NCBI GenBank assembly: GCA_905221605.1
Contig: CAJNDS010000613.1
Location: 849,894 to 905,893 of the forward strand
Origin: Symbiodinium natans
Taxonomy: Eukaryota; Sar; Dinophyceae; Suessiales; Symbiodiniaceae
DNA length: 56,000 bases
Reading direction: 5' to 3'
Shown here: one piece after another, positions 11,529 through 27,100 of the stretch
Position numbering within the stretch: the first letter of the stretch is position 1
Layout of the letters: every line of letters starts with the position of its first letter
Notes under the pieces: generated by a model
The model's database searches: none
The model's input: the letters and a program-made list of their open reading frames with translations, nothing else
Told to the model about the DNA's origin: nothing
Translations under genes and position numbers: made by a program

Positions 11529-11552
11529 GTGAGTGTGTGTGTGTGTGTGTGT
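11529..11552 (+). repeat. (GT)n microsatellite
   Basis: GT dinucleotide run, with one GA interruption near its start, preceded by a T run. Confidence 0.85.
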
Positions 11553-12149
11553 CACGACGTCTGTGCGGCAATTCTCGGAGATGCTGCACCTGGCATCACT
11601 GAGGCTTGCCTTCCCTTGCAACCAGTTTGGAAAGCAGGAGAAGGCGGGAGCCGAATTTCGATCTGGGGCTTGTCGAATCTGGGGCCAGAAAGGGTGCAGG
11701 GTTCTATAAGATTTCTACAAGAGGATTCTGGCTGATTCTGGGTCGTCTGCCCAGGGCACGCCGGCGGACATCGCAGTCTTCGTAGAAGGCCGCTTGGAAG
11801 TTCGACGCTTTCTTCGTCACATTTTATGTTTTCAGACTGCCTGTACTTCTAGTTTTTATTGTAAGAGGCCACATAATCACATTCAGTCGTAAGCGTCGTC
11901 GTGCTAAATTTCGGGAGCCACCCGCCCGGCTGGCGCCGCCGGGGATCGTTGAGGGCTCCCTCTCTTTTCGCATGTGCTAAGGCCTCTTCAGCACATCAAT
12001 GCCTCAGTAGGTTAATCTCCTCGGTTGAAAGCGAAACGAAAGCGGAAGGCGCGCAAGGGGTACAGCGACATGAGCACGAACCGAACTCGTTGAGGGCTCA
12101 CTCGACACCTTACTTGGAGTTTTGGTAGGATTATCGATGTTAAAGGGGT

Positions 12150-13211
12150 GTGCACGCCTGCTGCCGATTCGGCATATACCTCCTTGCCTCGAGAGTGTTA
12201 CCCGAACCTGTCACAGTCGTCGCCACTATGTTGCGGCGCGCATACATAGTCGACAGAAGCGAACGATACTCAGTTCGAGATCAACGCGCAAGCTGGCAAG
12301 AGACTTCTGTTGAGCTCGACCTGATAGTCGACAGAAGCGAACGATACTCAGTTCGAGATCAACGCGCAAGCTGGCAAGAGACTTCTGTTGAGCTCGACCT
12401 GCAACAGACAGACGGGACGATACTGATCCAAACTGTGGAAATATGTTCCACGTGGCCCAAGGGCAGCGCGAAGCAGATTCAAGGCCTTGTTTTGGCCTCA
12501 CCAAACAGCACCTCAATGAAAGGCACACGACATCAAACGACTCGTGAGGCTATGCGTCTACTGCTCCTCTCGCACAACCCAGTTGGCAGAAACATGCACC
12601 ATCCTGCATCGAGCAACTTGCCCTTCATACGACTTCCGCAGACCCCAAGCATTAGGCTACCTCTGCTGGCATGCCTCAGGCTCACGTATGGCAGATCTGT
12701 ACAGTTTTCAGATCAATGTCGGGCAACATCCAGCAGAGGGAAACTGGCAGATGCCTCCATGAACCTCCAAAAAGACTTCCCCGGAAGGCTGAGGTCTGCA
12801 GCTATAGAGTTGTCAAGGTTAGGGTCCCTTTTGGGAGGTCCTGGTTGCTATGGACCCAAAAGAGAACCGAATTCAGAGAACTACTCAGCTGTACTTTGGC
12901 CGGGGGTATCCCATTTCGAAACGGCTGATATGGCATGTGTGGAAGTGGCCATTTTTCTTTCTCTCCCTCTGCCAGGCAAGCTGCCACCGGATGCGAAGTA
13001 TACCCTGTTCGAGAAGGCCTTGGGGGAGTTTGGCGTGTACAGACGAGGCCACTTCGAAGAACGTACAGTCGCAGTAACTAAGCTTTTTGCAGGTGCACGT
13101 GAATGGCCCCCATGCTCATCCGGTCTACCATTTCTGCAGGCCGGACTGGGGGATGCAAGCGGAACATCCAGTAATGAAGCCTTAGTGCTGTTTCCGCAGC
13201 GAAATGCTTAG
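12150..13211 (+). CDS. Unidentified 353-codon open frame containing a 26-residue exact repeat
   Basis: This is an uninterrupted frame of 1062 bp. Its most notable content is the exact 78-bp tandem duplication at 12246-12401, which repeats 26 residues in frame (IVDRSERYSVRDQRASWQET and on). No domain, signal peptide or membrane segment was recognised. Downstream residues are Ser/Leu/Arg-rich and low in conserved-looking blocks. The start is uncertain because the first in-frame ATG lies just at 12150. It could be a real lineage-specific gene, or a chance frame lengthened because the duplication is a multiple of three. Confidence 0.22.
   Translation: MHACCRFGIYLLASRVLPEPVTVVATMLRRAYIVDRSERYSVRDQRASWQETSVELDLIVDRSERYSVRDQRASWQETSVELDLQQTDGTILIQTVEICSTWPKGSAKQIQGLVLASPNSTSMKGTRHQTTREAMRLLLLSHNPVGRNMHHPASSNLPFIRLPQTPSIRLPLLACLRLTYGRSVQFSDQCRATSSRGKLADASMNLQKDFPGRLRSAAIELSRLGSLLGGPGCYGPKREPNSENYSAVLWPGVSHFETADMACVEVAIFLSLPLPGKLPPDAKYTLFEKALGEFGVYRRGHFEERTVAVTKLFAGAREWPPCSSGLPFLQAGLGDASGTSSNEALVLFPQRNA
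12246..12401 (+). repeat. Exact 78-bp tandem duplication
   Basis: Unit 1 is 12246-12323 and unit 2 is 12324-12401; I found no mismatch between them by eye. Each unit starts near GTCGACAGAAG and ends near CTTCTGTTGAGCTCGAC, so the ends are partly self-complementary. Confidence 0.95.
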
Positions 13212-15610
13212 GATCGCTGTTGGCTGTTGCATCCTGTAGCGAGTTGCCTGCTGGAAGTGGACCCTCAGCGAGGACGTAGGAAATCATAGGTTCCCCCGAA
13301 TTTCTCCTCTCACAGCTGCAGAGTAGCTGAGTAACTTTTTGGCTTTGTGGATCCTTCCATGGCCACGGGAAGAGCTAGGCATAGCCTGGCGATGTACCCC
13401 TGAAATTTCTGGACGCTCTGAGAGGTACAATGCAGAGCAAACTCACCTGGGATCGAAAATGCGTCCGATCCCATGGAACTTTGCCTGGGCCTCGTTGCAG
13501 ACAGCTGCAGGTCTTGGCATCCCAGAAGTCTCACACTATTTCTCAGAAGCATCGCAGTCCAAGGTGCTGTAAGTTGAGACATGTTGAAGCATGGTTTTCA
13601 CAACCTACAGCATGGCACCTCTGCCGAGGCGAAATTCCTGATTGATAAGGAGGGTCGCGTCGTCCGGTACTATAGCCCCAAGTGCCAGCCTTAGCAGTTG
13701 ATCTTGCAAGAAGTATTGAAGGCCCTAAAGTATAGGGTTCAGGGCAGCTAGCCTTGGCACGACGAAATCTGTGACAGGGTTCCGCCCTCGGAGATCCTGC
13801 CCGACATCAAGGAGGTTCTCGCAGGCACCAAAAAGGCCGGGGGAGTGCTTCACTTTAACATGCTCGCCACCTTTGCAAGCAAGCCATGGTTTCTTGGCGC
13901 GATCGCGCCCACTCAGCACGCCTCAGGGCAAGCCGTCGCAGGCCCCCACCGTGGGTTCCGCCGGGAGCTTGTGCCTGTGAGACTTGCAGCACTGTGACGC
14001 ACTGCGTCCTGTCTGTGGAACTCTCAAGGCGCACATTCTCGAATTCAATCTGCATTTCTCAGGACGCTCCCGAGGGCTTCTTGATCAGCAGGCGAAGTGC
14101 CTGCGCAGCGCACAAGTGATATTTGTTGCTGCTTTGATTCATGCTGAGATCGACGATGACCTGGTGCTTTCAAGTGACCTCTTGCGATTTGTCAAGTGAA
14201 TGTAGGGGCAGCGCGTCCTGTACCATGCCAGGTAGAGCTTTCACCAGCTGTGTGTCCCAAGGGGCTCCTGAAGGTCTCAGCCTGAGCACTTCGACCTTCT
14301 GCGTACCTAAGGGACTTAGCCGGACAGTAGCCCAGTGCCACGGAACCGCTCACGCTCTCTGTAGGCATCTCGCCCTCAAGAGTGACGGAAACTTCTCGCA
14401 CCAGCCTTTAGCACTTCTATGCAAGCTGCTCTGGGGAGATACTAGTGCCAGGGGAGCCATTGTGAAGTGAACTTCCAGTGATATGGTGCTGTCGCAGCAG
14501 CATGGGGGTGTCGTCAGGCTCATGGTTTCACCAAGGTCGAGCATAATTGTTTTCTCTCAAGGAGGAGTCCTCTCTGTGTGCTGCAATGCCTCCGCAGGTT
14601 TTTCGTATCGAATGCAGGTTTTCTGCCCAGGACTGGCACGCGAATGAGTGACTCTGTTGGCAAAGGCCAGGCAATGCCAGGCACAACGCGACTGATCTTC
14701 ACTCTGTTGTCGGAGTGCTCCAGATGAGCAGATTTTGAGATTCGTCTGCTATTGTCGGCCTTTGCCAAGAGTCACGAAAGCGATCTGCTGGTGCGGGGTG
14801 AACCGGTTCACTGAAGATACTGCGGGCGGCAGCACCGATTTTCAGCTTTAACTGCACGTGGCCTCAATTGGAGGCCATTTGGAAAGCTAAACTCCCAAGG
14901 TTTTGTTACAGCCAGCGCTGGCTTTGACAGCAGCCCCGTCAATGCGCAGTTGACGACACAGGCTTCTGGAAACACATCGGCCTCCTGACACTTGCATGCC
15001 AAAAAGAACGCTACGCGACTCGCCTCGGCCTTGGCCAGCGCAGCGCAGAAGGGTTGGGGGCTAGGTTTCTGAGCTAGCATCAGGGCTTAAGGTAATGCAT
15101 CGGCTCGAGACTGCCGAGTTGAGAAGTGCTTACAGTTTGGAGTCGAGGGCAGTCTTGTCGCTGCGACAACTTAGGGTGTGCGGATTCCTGTACCTTCGCC
15201 ATGGCGGACCTGGAAGAATCACCCCCAGGCTTCAACTGATTGTTTGGTGGGGGGGGGGGTGGCGGGGTGCGGGTGACGGTGCTGTGTAGCTGGATCCTAC
15301 CTCGGCGGATTTAGCCCAGGTCTCATGTAGCCATTTGCTGAGTCTGCATATTACCCGTGCATTTGTGATCCTGTCAAGGTCTGAAGTGGCAGTTGCTTGT
15401 AGTTGATCTTGCTGCTTCTGCTCCGGAACACTTGCTGTCAATCTGTGCTCGATCTGACAATGGCATGTCCAGCCTCCTCTCAAGCTGCGTGCAAAACCAT
15501 AGTTGGAGTCGGGGGTTCTGAAGCGGTCCATGTTCAACTGTCAATAGAACATCCAAGTAATTGCGATGGTCACCTATAGATCCAACTCACTGAGAATCAT
15601 GGGGTACTGC
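13212..15610. other. No supported gene
   Basis: Only short frames occur on both strands. A dispersed 24-bp word starting GTAAGTTGAGACATG lies at 13569-13592, and a dispersed repeat core at 15008-15030. Confidence 0.4.
15008..15030 (+). repeat. Dispersed repeat core, copy 2
   Basis: It differs from the copy at 4241 by one base. It is followed by a GC-rich stretch and then GAAGGGTTGGGGGCTAGG, a degraded telomere-like tail. Confidence 0.7.
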
Positions 15611-15650
15611 ACTGTGAAGTCCTGACATGCAGATCCGAAAAACATGAAGC
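15611..15650 (+). promoter_or_regulatory. Upstream segment shared by tandem genes A and B (A copy)
   Basis: The segment beginning ACTGTGAAGTC and ending around TCCGAAAAA also occurs at 23531-23567, upstream of gene B, with a few substitutions and a 3-nt gap. In A it lies about 300 bp before the proposed ATG; in B it lies about 20-50 bp before it. It is probably retained 5' flank or UTR of the duplicated unit. A regulatory role is inference. Confidence 0.4.
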
Positions 15651-15700
15651 ATGAATATTGGTATACGGTGTAGCCATAAACAGTGTTATTACATACATGT

Positions 15701-15753
15701 ATATATATATATATATAGATTAGATATAGATATAGATATAGATATAGATATAG
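15701..15753 (+). repeat. (AT)n/(GATATA)n microsatellite
   Basis: An AT run is followed by about five GATATA units. It lies between the shared upstream segment and the proposed start of gene A and may explain the greater spacing there. Confidence 0.9.
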
Positions 15754-15953
15754 AGGGAGAGACAAAGGTCGCATAGGTCTGTCTGATGCCCAGCAGAAGA
15801 AGACATAGACGTATCATGCCCAAAGACTCGCAGATGGGCAGAGCTGCGTTCACAATGCCCTGCTGACAGGTTTGTTTCACCGATACTTGGTCTTTGGTTG
15901 TCTGGCCTCGCAGAGGTTTCAGCAGCAGGAAACCGCTGGAAACCCATCAAGAA

Positions 15954-22930
<6,977 letters not shown>

Positions 22931-23415
22931 TCAGCTAAAAAGCTGTCGCCCCGAAGTATATGATCATCAGTCTGGGTTAGTAGCTGCGTAGCCGCCAAAA
23001 AAAAAGGCCACCTCCGCCACACTGGGAGCACATGCCAGGGTTATATAAGTTTTCGATAGCAACATGCTGCACATTCTGTTTTCGTTTCATGCTCCAAGAC
23101 TTCCATGCACATCGGCCTTCCTTCCAGATTGCCTCGAAGTGTTGGAATGGCTGAGTGTTGCCAGGTCACAACATGCAGGCCAAGTTATCGCAGTCGCCCA
23201 GCTTTATCCCCAGAACCGCCCCAGACTTTTAGGAGATTTTCTGAGACGCCCAGACGCTCTTGATAGCAGGTGTCGTGGAACTTTTGATACCAACCGCGCG
23301 AGTAGACCTCGAGCCAATTGGGCAGAATATGTATATGCAATCCAATTCACCTCCGAACCACATTTACATTCTTCAAGGCTTGATCAGAGCGCCCTACATT
23401 ATCGAGCTTTCTCTT

Positions 23416-23427
23416 CATTGGCTCAAG
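23416..23427 (+). other. Possible dinoflagellate spliced-leader relic
   Basis: CATTGGCTCAAG matches the 3' end of the dinoflagellate spliced leader (…CATTTTGGCTCAAG, from general knowledge) except for two missing T. The last ten bases, TTGGCTCAAG, are identical. It lies 158 bp before the ATG of gene B on the coding strand. A chance match is possible. Confidence 0.3.
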
Positions 23428-23530
23428 ATTGAGGCAGTTGGAGCTCCTTAGTCGCAAACCAGACAAGGCTCCTAAATGGCATGGTTTCAGTGGATGTGAT
23501 CCACCTACCGTCGGAATCACTGTTTGATGA

Positions 23531-23567
23531 ACTGTGAAGTCGTGAAGTGCATGAGCTCCGAAAACCC
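23531..23567 (+). promoter_or_regulatory. Upstream segment shared by tandem genes A and B (B copy)
   Basis: This is the counterpart of 15611-15650 (ACTGTGAAGTC ... CTCCGAAAA). It ends about 20 bp before the ATG at 23585, so it would lie in the 5' UTR or immediate promoter. Confidence 0.4.
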
Positions 23568-23584
23568 AAAGCCAGCTTGCAGCC

Positions 23585-24138
23585 ATGGATGACGATGTGG
23601 CAGATGCACCTGACAGACTGGATGCTGTAGGCAGTCTTCACAAGTTTTTTGATGATGAGTACCTCAAAGGCGGCTGCTTCAACCACGAGGACTACCAGTT
23701 CATCGAAGAAGAATGGGTTTGGCTGTATCGACGACTCGGAATCAAAGTATGGGCCGACGCTGTGGATTTATCCCATGACCAGGATGCGAAGGTGTATTTT
23801 CATTACACGAGCTATTTGGGTTTTCGCAATATCACAGACCCGACCAAGAAGGATGCAGAGATTTTTGCCTCTTTGATCATGCCAGAACCTGACAAGAATC
23901 CCAAGGAACACCATTTCAATGCGTACTGGGGGCAAGGTGTGTACACCACTCGAAAGCCGCCAGATGAATGGGAGTCCCTGGAAGAACTTCTTATCAACAA
24001 CTACGGAGTTGCATTGGGCACGGACAAGAACAGCGAAAAGCACAACCGTGTGGAGTACTGCATCCCAGTCCTTGCGAGCGAATCCCATACCTATGACATC
24101 CGCGTGCGGCAGACCCCTGAGACTGGGTTCTTGTTCAG
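23585..24138 (+). CDS. Gene B exon 1: ADP-ribosyltransferase-like (HYD1/PARP-like) domain
   Basis: The frame is open to a stop at 24178 (197 codons). The key features are a conserved EEEWVWLY block (residues 41-48), FHYTSYLGF (72-80), YWGQGVYTT (114-122) and EYCIPVL (157-163). HYT followed 40-50 residues later by G-x-GVY-x-T is the two-strand NAD-binding signature of ART-fold enzymes; the spacing and HYT wording are closest to the Tox-ART-HYD1 family, as I recall it. A PARP-like domain is the main alternative. Enzyme activity is unproven and no substrate can be named. The ATG at 23585 gives a start co-linear with gene A. The exon end at 24138 (TTCAG|GAACTT) falls inside the 24-bp direct repeat, so the donor is duplicated at 26043. 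Confidence 0.7.
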
Positions 24139-27100
24139 GAACTTAAGTTACCTCACCATAACAGGAAGGAAACCCTAGTATCTACCATCTAATTGTGTTG
24201 TCCCACTATCGAAACACTAGTTTATTTAAAGGCTGACGCCGCTGCCGCCGACCCCCAAGATAAGGACGTCCGGGCACCGGGCTCTCTTCCGGACCCACCC
24301 ACTTAACAACAAATTCGGTTGCTTTTGGTCCTTCTCCTGTGGGGGGGGGCTCGGCAGGGGGGTAGGGGGAGGGGGGGAGGGGGGGGGTACGGGGTGAGGG
24401 TAGGGGGGAGGGGGGGGGGGTAGTAGGGTGCAGCCAACACAAAATGCGTGGTTTTGACCGCCTTCCAAAACAACAAATTCGGTTGTTTTTGGTCCTTCTC
24501 CTATGGGGGGGGCTAGGCAGGGGGGTAGGGGGGGGGGGGGGGGGGGGGGGGGGGGGAGTAGGGTGCAGCCAACACAAAACGCATGGTTCCCCACCCACTT
24601 GCCGCCTTCCAAAACAACAAATTCGGTTGCTTTTGGTCCTTCTCCTGTTGGGGGGGGGCTACCAAAACAACAAATTCGGTTGCGTCCTTCTCCTGTGCGG
24701 GGCGGCTAGGCAGGGGGGTGGGGGGGGGGCGGGGGGAGGGGGGGGGGGGGGGTATGGGTGAGGGTAGGGGTGGGAGGGGGGGTGGTAGGGTGCAGCAACA
24801 AAAACACGGCGCCCACTTGCAGCCTTCCAAAACAACGAATCGTCAGTCTCCTGTGGTGGCGGGCTAGGCGGGGTTACGGGGAGGGTATAGGGGGAGGGGG
24901 GGGGGGGTAGGTAGTAGGGTGCAGGGGGGAGGGGGGCGGGTTGTAGGGTGCAGCACAAAACGCGTGGTTCACCCACTCGGCCCCCTTCCAATACAGATTC
25001 GGTTGCTTTTGGTCCTTCTCCTGTGGGGGCAGGGGGGTAGGGGGGGGGGGGGAGGGGGGGGGTTAACGGGGGTGCAGCCAACACAAAACGCGTTGGTTCC
25101 ACCAATTTGACACCTTCAAACAAAATTCGGGATAGGCAGGGCGGGTAGGGGGGGGGGGGTAAGGGTGAGGGATAGGGGGTAGGAGGGTGACAGCCAACAC
25201 AAAACGTGTGGTTCCAATGACTTGGCTTTCAAACCAAAAGAGTGGTTGCTTTTTGTTGGGGGTGGCTTAGGCGCGGGGCCAGGGGGGAGGCGAGGGGGGG
25301 GGGGAGGGGGAGCCTTCCACAAACAAAAATGCGTGTGCTTTTGGCCTTCTACTGTTGGGGGGGGGTAGGCAGGGGGGTAGGGGGGCGGGGGAAAGGGGGG
25401 CCGTACGGGGTGAGGGTAGGGGGCGGCCGCCTTAGGGCTAGGCAGAGGGGGCAGGGGGGGGGAGGGGGGGTACGGGTGAGGGTAGGGGGGAGGGGGGGGG
25501 GGGGTAGTAGGGTGCAGCACACAAAACGCGTGGTTCCACCCACTTGGCCGCCTTCCAAAACAACAAATTCGGTTGCTTTTGGTCATTCTCCTGGGGGGGG
25601 GGGGCTAGGGGCGGGGGGGGAGGGGGGGGGGTACGGGGTGAGGGAGGGGGGGGGGGGTAGTAGGGTGCAGCCAACACAAAACGCGTGGTCCACCCACCCG
25701 CCACAAAGCTTTTGGTCCTTCTCCTGTGGGGGGGGGCTAGGCAGGGGTAGGGTGCAGCCAACACAAAAGGCGTGGTTCCACCCTCTTCTCCGCCCGCCAA
25801 AACAACAAATTCGGTTGCTTTTGGGAGGTAGGGGGGGGGAGGCCGCGCGGGTCCATGGGGAGGGGCACTAGCGGGTCCAGCGGGAAAGGTACGAGTCCAG
25901 CTTCTTGACGCCGACAAAGGGGGTCGGCGGATGTTTCTGAACAAGAGCCCAGGAGATGGCAGCGGCGCGCCGACCTCCGAAAATGAATTTGCACGGCAAG
26001 GAGATGAGACCAGGAACTGAGGTGTTTCTGGGTTCTTGTTCAGGAACTTAAATCAAGTTTCCGGAATGGGGACTATGTAGTAAAGACTATGTGATTTCCT
26101 TATGTTTCCTTGTTACGGTAACGTGATTTTGTTCCTTCGCAAGAACACAGGTTTGTGATTCGGACGGAGTCTGTAGCTGGCCAGGAAGTCAAGGTTACAA
26201 ATGCCAAAGCGAGTCTGGTGAAAGTCTTACAAGAGCGTGAAAAAGCCATGGCGAAGAAAATGGCTGGGGAGGCTCAAGAGCTTCGCGTTGCGAGATGCAG
26301 GTGGGACACGGTAGCATCATGTGGCGTCGAAAGGTTTGAAAACGAGTCATGAGAAGGCATGGAGAGACCACTGAACACCAACAACAGATCTCATCATCAT
26401 TCCGCCACAACTATTCTCATGATGGTTGCAGGTTGGCAGCAGTCTATGCGAAGCAAGGTGGCAAGGACAACTATGAGGCTGCAGAGCGGCTCTATTGCAA
26501 GGCGACAGAGACTCTGCCCCCTTCAGTTGCCAGGCATAGGGTGAACATCAGGCCGGGCGGTGATATGGCGGACTCATTCATCCCAGAGAGTGTTCCACGA
26601 AGGGTGGGCTTCACCAGGTTGGGTGTCGACAAGATCAACGGACCAATTTGTCTAGGACCACGGTTGTTGTGGCTTGACTTTTTCCCGCTTAGCTGGTCAT
26701 GCGCAGTGGAGTGTTCACACAGACGGGCACACAAGCCAAAGGTTTTACAGATGAGAATCCCAGACCCAACAAGTCCGTGAGATGATCTGCAAACTCACGT
26801 TGCTTCGACAGGAAGTACTCAATGCTAACATTCAACAGGGGGCATTCGCAGATTTGCTTCCTGACATTCGCAAATATGCTGCGGCCGCGTTGCAGTCTGG
26901 CAAGACATGTGAACCTAAGAGCCTCCCAAGTCTGTCACTCTCCCATTCACAAGGAGAATGAAGATCCAATAACACTCTCAACTATTTGCAGTGTGTACTA
27001 TGGAAGGGTGCTAGAGTGGCAACTTTGAAAACCTTCAAACCCCAAATCCTAACACGCTACACCACTAAAACCCTCAAAAGCTACATCCTTTGTTTGTGCA

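Larger units (their letters stand above)
9417..12149. other. Gene-poor stretch with simple repeats
   Basis: No coding region could be supported. The stretch contains a GA run (10890-10916) and a T run followed by a TG run (11520-11552). Weak open frames near 10055-10427 overlap each other in two frames and show no motif. Confidence 0.4.
22931..23584. other. Intergenic region between tandem genes A and B
   Basis: No open frame of note. It contains the spliced-leader-like word at 23416-23427 and the segment shared with the upstream region of gene A (23531-23567). It presumably carries the 3' UTR of A and the promoter or 5' UTR of B. Confidence 0.5.

Noticed and set aside
24206-25994. Several Pro-rich (-) and Gly-rich (+) open frames over 100 codons
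   Set aside because: They are low-complexity translations of the G-rich minisatellite; no frame continues outside it with protein-like sequence.
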